From an uncultured Bacteroidales bacterium (lineage in GTDB: Bacteria > Bacteroidota > Bacteroidia > Bacteroidales > UBA932), in assembly GCA_902461985.1 (NCBI GenBank), contig CABQAB010000068.1, positions 1 through 8,965 on the forward strand: DNA of 8,965 nt, in the 5' to 3' direction. Shown here piece after piece: positions 1-6,025 of this stretch. The notes beneath the pieces were generated by a model that did not search any database, was not told where the DNA came from, and was given only the letters and a program-made list of their open reading frames with translations. The number at the start of each line of letters is the position of its first letter. The first letter of the stretch is position 1. Position numbers and translations under genes: made by a program.

Positions 1-166
1 CAGCGAGGGGGCGACCCTCTATGTTACGGCTTCGCCATGCGTGGAGTGCGCCAAGCTCATAATCCAGGCGGGAATCAAAAGGGTGGTCTATACCGATGCC
101 TACAGGCTTACTGACGGAGTGGACCTTCTGCGCAGGGCTGGTATAGAAGTTGAGCAGGTGTTGTAG
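1..166 (+). CDS. dCMP/cytidine deaminase family protein, C-terminal end (5' truncated by window)
   Basis: This open frame enters from the left edge (first full codon at base 2) and ends at TAG 164-166. About 54 residues are visible. They contain TLYVTASPCVECAK, the SPCxxC zinc-binding motif of the cytidine/deoxycytidylate deaminase fold, with Cys codons at 38-40 and 47-49, followed by AGIKRVVY and a tail DLLRRAGIEVEQVL. This tail resembles dCMP deaminase (ComEB-like), which converts dCMP to dUMP with zinc-activated water and supplies dUMP for thymidylate synthesis in the cytoplasm. The HxE part of the active site lies outside the window. The S41 protease gene starts 37 bp downstream on the same strand, so the two could be cotranscribed. 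The deaminase family is clear; the exact substrate (dCMP rather than another cytosine derivative) is inferred from the C-terminal wording. Confidence 0.85.
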   Translation, partial: SEGATLYVTASPCVECAKLIIQAGIKRVVYTDAYRLTDGVDLLRRAGIEVEQVL

Positions 167-175
167 ATGGTGATT

Positions 176-190
176 TTAAAGCCGCTTTAA
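176..190. repeat. Perfect 15-bp dyad (TTAAAGC-C-GCTTTAA) ahead of the S41 protease gene
   Basis: The bases read TTAAAGC, a single central C, then GCTTTAA: seven-bp arms that match exactly. It lies in the 37-bp gap after the deaminase stop and ends 13 bp before the protease ATG at 204. The single-base centre makes a full-length RNA hairpin impossible (only a 5-bp A/T stem could form), so if functional it is more like a protein-binding dyad on DNA. No promoter box was recognised beside it. A chance palindrome cannot be excluded. Confidence 0.35.
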
Positions 191-203
191 CTGGATTTGA
201 ACA

Positions 204-1790
204 ATGAAAAATAACGCTCATCTGACTGTCGCAGCCGTTTTGGGGGCAGTGATCGGTGTCCTTGCGACTCTGATCGGGGTATCCGTGTCGGACAGGTCAA
301 AGACTTTTGACGGGGACTATAACCGCTGGCGCAAACTCAACCTCATCTTGCAGCAGGTACAGCAGAATTATGTAGATACGGTGGATGTGGCAGCCCTGAC
401 CGATGCTGCAGTGACGGCCGCGTTAGGCAAACTTGATCCACATTCGGTCTATCTTCCTCCTGTGGAACTGGAGCAGTCGGAAACCGAGCTGGCGGGCAAT
501 TTCGAGGGCATAGGCATACAGTTCAATGTTCCGAACGACACCGCGATTGTGCTCAGCGTCATTTCCGGTGGTCCTTCCGAGAAGGCCGGACTCATGCAGG
601 GCGACCGTATACTCAAAGTGGATGAGAAGATTATAGCCGGCCGGAAGACTCCTCAGGATTCCATGGTCAGACTTATGAAAGGCCCTTCCGGGACAAAGGT
701 GGCGGTCACTGTGGAAAGGAGCGGAGAGAAAATAACTTTCGATATCACAAGAGGAAAGATTCCTGTGCATTGTGTAGATGCGGCGTTCATGCTGGACGAC
801 ACGACAGGTTATCTGCGTCTTGCCAAATTCACCCGCACCACATACACGGAGTTCATAGCCGCTGCGTCAAAACTCAGATCCTATGGAATGACCCATCTGA
901 TTTTCGACCTCAGGGAAAATTCGGGGGGATATCTTGACCAGGCATATCTGCTCTGCAATGAGTTTCTTGAAAAAGGGGACAAGGTGGTCTATATGGAGGG
1001 GCTTCACCGTTCCCGTTCGGATTTGGATGCCGACGGACGGGGTTCTCTGAAGGATGTGCGGCTCTCGGTGCTGATTGACGAGGCTTCTGCTTCTTCGAGT
1101 GAAATTTTTGCCGGAGCCATGCAGGACAATGACCGCGGAGTTATTGTGGGCAGGCGTTCCTTCGGCAAGGGACTGGTTCAGGAACCCATAAACTTTACTG
1201 ACGGAAGCGGCGTGCGGCTTACCGTGGCCCGTTTCTATACCCCTTCCGGCAGATGCATACAGAAACCTTACGGCGACGGCTATGCCTATGACATATATGA
1301 AAGGTATGCCCATGGCGAACTCACGGATGCGGACAGCATCAAGGTCAATTTAGATGATGTCTATTACACCGTAGGCGGCAGGAAGGTCTATGGCGGAGGT
1401 GGTATAATACCGGATGTGTTCGTGCCGATGGACACAACCAAGGTCTCGTCTTTCTATATCAGCTGCAACAAAAAGGCGACGGCCATGAGATTTGCAAGTG
1501 CGCTTTTTGACCGCTATCGTTCAGAACTTTCAAAGATTGACGATTTTCCGACTTTGGAGAAGTGGATGGAAGAGCGTCAGATTGAGAAACTTTTCCTCGA
1601 ATATGCCTCATCCGTGGACGGGCTGAAACCTGCTCCCGGAGAATGGGCAAGGACGTCTCCTTATATGATGCCGCAAGTCAAGGCTCTCGCCGGGCGTTAT
1701 TCCAAACTTGACGAAGAAGCCTTCTACCGGTTCTGGATAGTTGTGGACAAGACTGTCGAGGAGGCCCGCAAGGCTCATGACCTTTTTTAG
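204..1790 (+). CDS. S41 family C-terminal processing peptidase (CtpA/Tsp-like)
   Basis: This is a 528-residue serine protease of the carboxy-terminal processing family, which cleaves periplasmic or lipid-anchored proteins from exposed C-termini. Residues 7-28 are a hydrophobic stretch after MKNN, a signal anchor or uncleaved signal peptide placing the enzyme at the periplasmic face of the inner membrane. A short helical region (40-85, ending in LDPHSVYLPP) is followed by a PDZ domain (about 98-183, with GIGIQF and GDRILKVD). The protease core follows, with DLRENSGGYLDQA at about 235-247. By alignment to E. coli Tsp (S430, D441, K455, Q459), the catalytic Ser is S297 in SASSSEIF, the general-base Lys is K322 in SFGKGLVQEP, and D308 and Q326 match the other two, so it should be active. 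A C-terminal region of about 100 residues after PDVFVP is helical and charged. ATG 204 is the first start in the frame and has A at -3. No substrate is indicated by neighbours. Confidence 0.93.
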   Translation: MKNNAHLTVAAVLGAVIGVLATLIGVSVSDRSKTFDGDYNRWRKLNLILQQVQQNYVDTVDVAALTDAAVTAALGKLDPHSVYLPPVELEQSETELAGNFEGIGIQFNVPNDTAIVLSVISGGPSEKAGLMQGDRILKVDEKIIAGRKTPQDSMVRLMKGPSGTKVAVTVERSGEKITFDITRGKIPVHCVDAAFMLDDTTGYLRLAKFTRTTYTEFIAAASKLRSYGMTHLIFDLRENSGGYLDQAYLLCNEFLEKGDKVVYMEGLHRSRSDLDADGRGSLKDVRLSVLIDEASASSSEIFAGAMQDNDRGVIVGRRSFGKGLVQEPINFTDGSGVRLTVARFYTPSGRCIQKPYGDGYAYDIYERYAHGELTDADSIKVNLDDVYYTVGGRKVYGGGGIIPDVFVPMDTTKVSSFYISCNKKATAMRFASALFDRYRSELSKIDDFPTLEKWMEERQIEKLFLEYASSVDGLKPAPGEWARTSPYMMPQVKALAGRYSKLDEEAFYRFWIVVDKTVEEARKAHDLF

Positions 1791-1855
1791 GCAGGTCCAC
1801 CGAGTGACGTTCCCGCACGATTATGTTTCGGAGCCGGTCATGTCGGAGACTTGTT
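1791..1855. other. Short convergent intergenic gap
   Basis: These 65 bp separate the stop codon of the S41 protease gene (plus strand) from the stop codon of the RsmF-like gene (minus strand). I see no strong hairpin with a T-tract for either strand. The only terminator-like hint is a weak 4-bp stem (AAGG 1770-1773 with CCTT 1781-1784) running into a T-rich end that overlaps the protease stop codon. The two transcripts may overlap here. Confidence 0.5.
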
Positions 1856-3385
1856 TTATTCCGGAACCTGATTCTGTTTCGTGCCGGAGTCAATGTCCAT
1901 GAGTATTCTTCTGGAAAGAGGGTGTAGATTGTTGCATCTGTTGCCGAGATTGTTCACGACTCCGAATCGCAGACCGTTATAGCTGAGTGAGACATAACCT
2001 CGCTCAGCTTCTTTTTGCAGGACTATCGAGTCCCGGTGCAGATAGGACAATGCGGTCTGCCTGTCTGTCTCGACTGTCGGGAGGGCGTCGCTGCGGAGCA
2101 TGGCGCAAAGCACGAGGTCTTCGTCCGGGACAAGTTTGTCCCTTTTGAGACTTCCGCACGTCACGCCGCTGCATATCAGTCTTATTGCCGATGAAAGTGT
2201 CTGTAATTCCGGGACGAGAATCGATGGGACTGCAATGAGCGAACCGTTCTTTTCCCTGACTGAGGCATCGAAAGTAAAAGCATTTTTAAGGATGGCCAGA
2301 CAGCTTACTTGTGAGCCTTTGCTGTTTTCCAGTTGTCGGGGATTCTTACGCTTGTTCCCAGTATCACGGCATTCTATGCGGTTCTTTCTCTGATTCCCGT
2401 CTGACGCCGGCATTCCGCTGCTGCCATTCTCCCGCTGCAGTCTTGCTGTTTCCGCTCCGCTTTTTTTCCTGAGAGCGGCGCAATACTGTCCTTCACCCGG
2501 AGCGTATCCCGGGGCGAGCGAATATCCGTAGGCAGTCCGGAGGATTTCGGAGAAATCCGCCTCGACTGTCAGCACGTCTGCACCCAATTCCTGCGCTGCC
2601 CATTCCACGTTGCCGTCATTTTCCTTCCTGTTGAAGGTGCAGGTCGAATACAGCAGATAGCCTGACGGCTTCAGAGCCGGCCACACATCCGCAAGAATCC
2701 TTTTCTGTCTTGCGCAGCACAATTCCACATTTTCCTCCGACCATTGTCTCACGGCCTCGTCATCCTTGCGAAACATACCCTCTCCGGAGCAGGGGACATC
2801 AGTTATGATGATGTCGAAACAGTCTTTCAGATTGGCAAATGAAGACGGGTCCGATGAACTCACCATGACGTTAGGCTCGCCCCACCTCGCCGTGTTGTCC
2901 GCGAGAATCCGGCTTCTTCCGGTCATCACTTCATTGGAAACCAGGAGGAACCTGTCACCGCACACTTCCCGCAGGGCTGCCGCGATGTCCGTTGTCTTTC
3001 CGCCTGGTGCGGCGCACAGGTCCAGCACTTTCAGCACGCCGCTTCCGCAGTCTGACTGTTCCAATATCCGGCGGAACATCCATCCCACGAACATGGAAGA
3101 TGAATCCTGGACATAGTACGCTCCGGCATGGAATTCCGGGTCCAAAGTGAAAGACGGTCTCCCGCCGAGAATCCGTCCCTCCCTGCACCATGGTACGGCA
3201 TTGCAGCCTTTTCCCGCTTCGCCGTAAAGCGCAGTCGTGGCATCCGGGACTGTCCCTGATGTCTTTTTCAGTGGATTAAGTCTGATGGAAGTAGAGGCGG
3301 GATTCTCCAAAGCCGCAAGAATCACCCCCGCCTTTTCCTTTCCGAAAGCTTCTTCGAGACTTTTCCGGAATCCTGTGAAATCCAT
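1856..3385 (-). CDS. RsmF/NOL1-NOP2-Sun family rRNA m5C methyltransferase
   Basis: This 509-residue enzyme is predicted to methylate carbon 5 of a cytosine in RNA using SAM; E. coli RsmF acts on C1407 of 16S rRNA, but the site in this organism is not proven by sequence. An N-terminal region (1-110) contains STSIRLNP and the GAYYVQDSSSM segment typical of the family. The Rossmann core follows: SAM motif I VLDLCAAPGGKTTD at about 120-133, acidic SNE at 150-152, motif IV DVPCSGEGMFRKD with C199 (product release), and motif VI STCTF with C249 (nucleophile). Residues about 306-360 are a Ser/Asn/Lys/Arg-rich, probably disordered linker. The C-terminal part (about 365-509) resembles the RsmF RNA-binding extension and ends with GVVNNLGNRCNNLHPL. 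It begins 14 bp after the stop of the SRPBCC gene (start context GCATT-ATG), so the two are probably one transcript. Both catalytic cysteines and the SAM loop are intact. Confidence 0.9.
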   Translation of the reverse strand: MDFTGFRKSLEEAFGKEKAGVILAALENPASTSIRLNPLKKTSGTVPDATTALYGEAGKGCNAVPWCREGRILGGRPSFTLDPEFHAGAYYVQDSSSMFVGWMFRRILEQSDCGSGVLKVLDLCAAPGGKTTDIAAALREVCGDRFLLVSNEVMTGRSRILADNTARWGEPNVMVSSSDPSSFANLKDCFDIIITDVPCSGEGMFRKDDEAVRQWSEENVELCCARQKRILADVWPALKPSGYLLYSTCTFNRKENDGNVEWAAQELGADVLTVEADFSEILRTAYGYSLAPGYAPGEGQYCAALRKKSGAETARLQRENGSSGMPASDGNQRKNRIECRDTGNKRKNPRQLENSKGSQVSCLAILKNAFTFDASVREKNGSLIAVPSILVPELQTLSSAIRLICSGVTCGSLKRDKLVPDEDLVLCAMLRSDALPTVETDRQTALSYLHRDSIVLQKEAERGYVSLSYNGLRFGVVNNLGNRCNNLHPLSRRILMDIDSGTKQNQVPE

Positions 3386-3399
3386 AATGCCGCGAAATT

Positions 3400-3843
3400 C
3401 TACAAACCGAAATCCTTGGGGTTGAAGCCTTCAGGCAGTTTGCCGTTGGATGCGTCTGCAAGTGATTCAGCGATTTTGTCAATCGCCTCCTTGATTTTCG
3501 AACCAAGCAGGGTCTTCATCATGAAATTGAGTTCAGCTTCCACCACAATGCTGAAGAGAGTCTGTGTGGCAAGGGCTGCCTGGTCGAAATGCAGTTCGAT
3601 ATTGAATTCGAAGGGAGCTCCGTCATCCTTGAGCCGGAGCAGATAATAAGGGACCCTTTCAACCACTTTCACTCCTATATCGAAGCCCTGGACCTTGGCG
3701 TGTATGCTGTCAAAATCAGCATTCACTCCCTCTTTTTTGTCCTGAGGGAGCATATTGACTATATTTCTCAAATCTGTAACCGCCATATAAAGCTCGTATG
3801 GGGCTTTGGAGACCAGAGTCTGCTTGCTGGTGTATTTTACCAT
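3400..3843 (-). CDS. SRPBCC (START-like, polyketide cyclase-type fold) family protein
   Basis: This 147-residue protein has no signal peptide or membrane segment and should be cytoplasmic. It opens with KYTSKQTLVSKAPYELYMAV, the pattern of SRPBCC proteins in which a first strand is followed by a helix of the type 'pyelvy..ltDL'. DLRNIVNMLP then corresponds to the loop after the two short helices. Alternating strands follow (GFDIGVKVVERVPYYLL, then a strand pair around residues 76-110), and a long C-terminal helix (about 112-135, MMKTLLGSKIKEAIDKIAES) lines the usual ligand cavity. The tail KLPEGFNPKDFGL is extra. Proteins of this size and style are common and uncharacterised in Bacteroidales; no ligand or reaction can be assigned. 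It is the first gene of a likely two-gene minus-strand operon with the RsmF-like methylase, and a good -7 box lies 86 bp upstream. The fold assignment rests on sequence style, not an alignment. Confidence 0.75.
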   Translation of the reverse strand: MVKYTSKQTLVSKAPYELYMAVTDLRNIVNMLPQDKKEGVNADFDSIHAKVQGFDIGVKVVERVPYYLLRLKDDGAPFEFNIELHFDQAALATQTLFSIVVEAELNFMMKTLLGSKIKEAIDKIAESLADASNGKLPEGFNPKDFGL

Positions 3844-3877
3844 AACGCTTTTCTTTTTTATGTAACCGATAAATCCT

Positions 3878-3885
3878 TATCTTTG
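3878..3885 (+). promoter_or_regulatory. Possible -7 box (TATCTTTG) for the Nudix gene
   Basis: TATCTTTG on the plus strand fits TAnnTTTG. Upstream at the expected -33 distance there is only a T-rich run (3848-3860), with no clear TTTG. A start near 3892 would give a leader of about 100 nt to the ATG at 3992, and the transcript would overlap the minus-strand leader. This is a weaker call than the opposing promoter. Confidence 0.35.
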
Positions 3886-3903
3886 CGTTGCTTCGCTTGA
3901 ATT

Positions 3904-3920
3904 TGCAAGTCCCGCTTGCA
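3904..3920. repeat. Inverted repeat in the divergent promoter region (6-bp stem, 5-nt loop)
   Basis: TGCAAG (3904-3909) and CTTGCA (3915-3920) flank TCCCG. On the minus strand this sits immediately downstream of the predicted transcription start of the SRPBCC operon, so it could form a hairpin at the very 5' end of that mRNA. In that reading the hexamer CAAGCG occurs twice in the leader. It may also be an operator. The arms are short, so chance occurrence is possible. Confidence 0.35.
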
Positions 3921-3928
3921 GAATGGCG

Positions 3929-3960
3929 CAAATTTAAGAATTTTGTCGATACTTTAGAAA
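3929..3960 (-). promoter_or_regulatory. Predicted Bacteroidota promoter for the SRPBCC-RsmF operon
   Basis: Read on the minus strand, TAAATTTG (plus coordinates 3929-3936) matches the Bacteroidota -7 consensus TAnnTTTG exactly. TTTC (3957-3960), three of four bases of the -33 TTTG element, lies 20 bp upstream, which is the usual spacing. Transcription would start near 3922 and leave a leader of about 79 nt before the ATG at 3843. This is the best-supported promoter in the window. Confidence 0.6.
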
Positions 3961-3991
3961 CTGTTTGAATTTTTATCATTTTGGATTTATA

Positions 3992-4633
3992 ATGCAGACG
4001 CATAGAATATATTTTGAGAAGAGGTGCATAATAATCTGCCCTCCGGACGAGACGGCCCTGTCGGATCCGAATGCGGTCATATTCCGTCCGGCAGAAGAGT
4101 CTTCGGCCATCTTCCAGCCATCTTCCATTCTGCACGAACTGGTCAATCTTTTCGAAGTCTCGGACTCGCTGTTGAGGGTATATGTACCTTCCTCCCATCC
4201 TGAACTCACATATAATGGACTTTGTTCCGAATTCGTGCAGGTCTGCGCAGGGGGAGGGCTTGTTTCCAACCGCAGGGGAGACTACCTCCTGATCAACCGT
4301 AACGGAATCTGGGACCTGCCGAAAGGACATCAGGAGGCGGGGGAGACCATACAGACCTGCGCCCTGCGTGAAGTGGAAGAGGAAACCGGCGTCGAGGGCC
4401 TTATATTACGGGACCTGATTTGCGTGACGGACCATTGCTACCGTCGCAACGGGGTGTGGCATCTGAAACACACATGGTGGTTCAACATGCTTTACAACAA
4501 CCCGACCGACCTTACGCCCCAGAGAGAGGAGGATATTTCCAAAGCGGCATGGGTGGCTAAATCTTCTCTTCCTCCATATCTCAGAAATACATATCCTTCT
4601 ATAGCAGAGGTCTTTAGAGAAGTACGTATATAA
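3992..4633 (+). CDS. Nudix hydrolase with N-terminal extension
   Basis: This 213-residue cytoplasmic protein is predicted to hydrolyse a nucleoside diphosphate linked to another group, with Mg2+; the substrate is unknown. A complete Nudix box spans residues 112-134: G112, then E118, REVEEETGV at 126-134, fitting Gx5Ex7REUxEExGU with no missing residue. It is preceded by the beta strands GGGLVSN and DYLLINRNGIWDLPKG, typical of the fold, and followed by a strand with WHLKHTWWFNM. Residues 1-80 form an extension (HRIYFEKRCIIICP at the start) seen in a Bacteroidales subgroup. The frame could begin at TTG 3965, adding nine residues (MNFYHFGFI), but ATG 4992-free choice is ATG 3992: it has A at -3, an A/T-rich leader and gives the family-like MQTHRIYFEK start. 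It is transcribed divergently from the SRPBCC operon. A pyrE neighbour, which I recall in related genomes, is absent. Confidence 0.88.
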   Translation: MQTHRIYFEKRCIIICPPDETALSDPNAVIFRPAEESSAIFQPSSILHELVNLFEVSDSLLRVYVPSSHPELTYNGLCSEFVQVCAGGGLVSNRRGDYLLINRNGIWDLPKGHQEAGETIQTCALREVEEETGVEGLILRDLICVTDHCYRRNGVWHLKHTWWFNMLYNNPTDLTPQREEDISKAAWVAKSSLPPYLRNTYPSIAEVFREVRI

Positions 4634-4635
4634 AT

Positions 4636-4653
4636 TTTCACATCGAGGTGAAA
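4636..4653 (+). terminator. Weak hairpin after the Nudix gene
   Basis: TTTCAC (4636-4641) and GTGAAA (4648-4653) flank a 6-nt loop, ATCGAG, three bases after the Nudix stop, and are followed by CATTTTCC. The position suits a terminator, but the stem is only 6 bp with two G-C pairs and the T-run is short. Inefficient termination is the most that can be inferred. Confidence 0.3.
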
Positions 4654-4656
4654 CAT

Positions 4657-4688
4657 TTTCCTGAAAAATTCGTATAATGATATGCTTG
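4657..4688 (+). promoter_or_regulatory. Possible promoter for queA
   Basis: TATGCTTG (4681-4688) differs from the TAnnTTTG -7 consensus at one base. TTTC (4657-4660) lies exactly 20 bp upstream, the same element and spacing as in the SRPBCC promoter. Transcription would begin near 4695, giving a leader of about 76 nt. The leader shows no preQ1-riboswitch features that I can recognise. The match is imperfect, so confidence is low. Confidence 0.3.
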
Positions 4689-4770
4689 TCGGTTCCGTGG
4701 AGAGCCTTCAGGATAGTGCCTTATGGACGTGAGTTCATGGCGTTTGCAACAGAAAAATTTATAGAGGATT

Positions 4771-5820
4771 ATGAAACTTTCCCAGTTCAAGTTCAATCTA
4801 ACGGCGGATAAAATCGCTTCAGAACCCTCCTATTGGAGAGATGAATGTAAATTGATGGTACTTCACAAAGACACCGGAGAGATTGAACACAAACTTTTCA
4901 AGAACATTATCGAGTATTTTGACAAGGGCGACACATTTGTGTTCAATGACACAAAGGTCTTTCCGGCAAGGCTTTACGGCAAGAAGGAGAAAACCGGAGC
5001 GGACATAGAGGTCTTCCTTTTGAGGGAACTGAACAGCGAGCAGAGGCTTTGGGACGTGATTGTGGACCCTGCACGTAAAATCAGGATAGGCAACAAACTG
5101 TATTTCGGGGAGAATGATTCCTTAGTTGCCGAAGTCATCGACAATACGACTTCGCGCGGGCGTACGCTGCGTTTCCTCTACGACGGAGGATATGACGAAT
5201 TCAAGCAGGTGCTCTATTCTTTGGGTGAGATGCCTGTCCCGAAATGGGTCAAGCCTAATGTCACCCCTGAAGACACTGACAGATTCCAGACCATATATGC
5301 TGCCAACGAGGGGGCGGTCTGCGCTCCCGCGGCAGGACTGCATTTCAGCAGGGAGTTGTTCAACAGAATGATTCTCAAGGATATAAACAAGGCTTTCATA
5401 ACCCTTCATATGGGAATAGGACATTTCCGTGCCGTGGACGTGGAGGACTTGTCCAAGCACAAGATGGATTCTGAAAGGCTGATTGTCACTCCTGAGGCTG
5501 CCGATGCCATCAACGCTACGAAACAGGCCGGGCACAAGGTTCTGGCGGTCGGAATCACTGTTATCCGTGGACTGGAGACTTTCGTTACGACTGACGACCA
5601 GTTGAAGCCTTATGACGGATGGACCAACAAATTCATCTTCCCTCCTTACCGCTTTGCCGTCCCTGACGCCGTGGTCTCCAATTTTCACCTGCCGGAATCC
5701 ACCATGCTCATGTCTATAGCGGCATTCGGCGGGTTCGAGAATGTCATGGCTGCCTATAGACAGGCTTTGGAGCAGGACTATAAGTTCGGACCTTACGGTG
5801 ATGCGCTGCTGATTGTCTGA
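4771..5820 (+). CDS. queA: S-adenosylmethionine:tRNA ribosyltransferase-isomerase QueA
   Basis: QueA transfers and isomerises the ribosyl group of SAM onto preQ1 in the wobble position of GUN-anticodon tRNAs (Asp, Asn, His, Tyr), making epoxyqueuosine. This is a cytoplasmic late step of queuosine synthesis. The 349-residue length is normal. Recognisable family segments in order are [24 protein letters not shown] (about 57-70); [12 protein letters not shown] (about 75-86); [30 protein letters not shown]; the core [20 protein letters not shown] (about 174-193); a short [20 protein letters not shown] stretch; and [18 protein letters not shown] near the C-terminus. The GHF in this stretch replaces the GTF usual in the family. 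ATG 4771 follows GAGGATT, with A at -3, and no earlier in-frame start is plausible. It stands between the Nudix gene and dprA with gaps of 137 and 205 bp, so is probably its own unit. No other queuosine gene is in the window. Confidence 0.96.
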   Translation: MKLSQFKFNLTADKIASEPSYWRDECKLMVLHKDTGEIEHKLFKNIIEYFDKGDTFVFNDTKVFPARLYGKKEKTGADIEVFLLRELNSEQRLWDVIVDPARKIRIGNKLYFGENDSLVAEVIDNTTSRGRTLRFLYDGGYDEFKQVLYSLGEMPVPKWVKPNVTPEDTDRFQTIYAANEGAVCAPAAGLHFSRELFNRMILKDINKAFITLHMGIGHFRAVDVEDLSKHKMDSERLIVTPEAADAINATKQAGHKVLAVGITVIRGLETFVTTDDQLKPYDGWTNKFIFPPYRFAVPDAVVSNFHLPESTMLMSIAAFGGFENVMAAYRQALEQDYKFGPYGDALLIV

Positions 5821-5850
5821 CCGTGTTCGAAGAGTCTGCCATGTTGTGCG

Positions 5851-5911
5851 AAGCCTGAAAGGGGCGTAGTCTGGTTGTCTGATGACTTTCGGACGAACGG
5901 TAGGCTTTTTT
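5851..5911 (+). terminator. Candidate bulged terminator after queA
   Basis: AAGCCT (5851-5856) can pair with AGGCTT (5902-5907), and the 3' arm runs straight into six T residues (5906-5911). Inside the large loop, GAAAG (5857-5861) can pair with CTTTC (5886-5890), and GTC/GAC adjacent to these may extend the helix with bulges. A closing stem plus T-tract 30 bp after the queA stop suits an intrinsic terminator, but the irregular interior makes this tentative. Confidence 0.35.
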
Positions 5912-5926
5912 CTTTCCAAAAGATAA

Positions 5927-5962
5927 AAAATGTCGTGTTTTTTTTGAAAAATACGGCATTTT
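5927..5962 (+). terminator. 16-bp uninterrupted hairpin, probable terminator, between queA and dprA
   Basis: Bases 5927-5942 pair with 5947-5962 without a mismatch (two G-U wobbles, at 5933/5956 and 5937/5952), closing on a four-base TTTG loop. The base is A4/T4, the middle is GC-containing (TGTCGTG with TACGGCA) and the tip is T5/A5. The A-run before and T-run after the GC-containing part resemble an intrinsic terminator that could work in both directions. It follows the weaker structure at 5851-5911, so together they would end queA transcription before dprA. Confidence 0.5.
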
Positions 5963-5978
5963 CTGCGTTTTATGTCCA

Positions 5979-5986
5979 TAGTTTTG
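5979..5986 (+). promoter_or_regulatory. Probable -7 box (TAGTTTTG) for dprA
   Basis: TAGTTTTG fits TAnnTTTG exactly and lies 39 bp before the dprA ATG, just after the terminator-like hairpin. No TTTG is found at the normal -33 spacing, where the 3' arm of that hairpin lies instead. Transcription would start near 5993, right at the ACGGCA hairpin, giving a leader of about 33 nt. Confidence 0.45.
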
Positions 5987-5993
5987 CAGGATG

Positions 5994-6011
5994 ACGGCAA
6001 CAAACTGCCGT
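5994..6011 (+). repeat. Short hairpin in the dprA leader (ACGGCA/TGCCGT)
   Basis: ACGGCA (5994-5999) and TGCCGT (6006-6011) flank the loop ACAAAC, giving a 6-bp stem with four G-C pairs, 14 bp before the dprA ATG. The hexamer ACGGCA also forms part of the 3' arm of the larger hairpin at 5953-5958, so the TGCCGT arm could pair with either copy in a readthrough transcript. Confidence 0.4.
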
Positions 6012-6025
6012 ACTGATGCAGGATT

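Noticed and set aside
3965..3991. TTG-initiated extension of the Nudix protein
   Set aside because: Nine extra residues (MNFYHFGFI) add nothing family-like, and ATG 3992 is a better start with A at -3.
3716..4330. Minus-strand open frame of 204 codons across the divergent promoter
   Set aside because: It overlaps the Nudix gene on one side and the SRPBCC gene in another frame on the other, crosses the promoter region, and has no recognisable domain.
4673..4678. TATAAT, an E. coli-type -10 box, before queA
   Set aside because: Bacteroidota primary sigma factors use a different consensus, there is no TTGACA at 17 bp, and the sequence lies in an A/T-rich stretch where the hexamer is likely by chance.
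4690..4770. preQ1 riboswitch ahead of queA
   Set aside because: I looked because preQ1 switches often control queuosine genes, but saw no compact C-rich loop hairpin followed by an A-rich tail, and no type II or III layout near the start codon. A covariance-model search (Rfam preQ1 models) would settle it.
4677..4811. Small plus-strand frame of 44 codons (MICLSVPWRAF start) overlapping the queA start
   Set aside because: The end overlaps queA by 41 bp in a different frame, it has no recognisable motif, and its ATG lies inside the proposed -7 region. It could be a chance frame; no evidence of a leader peptide.
5122..6003. Long minus-strand open frame (293 codons) antisense to queA
   Set aside because: It lies almost entirely opposite the well-supported queA gene, its translation resembles no family, is rich in Arg/Ser/His as expected of a shadow frame, and its start lies in the terminator and promoter region of dprA.
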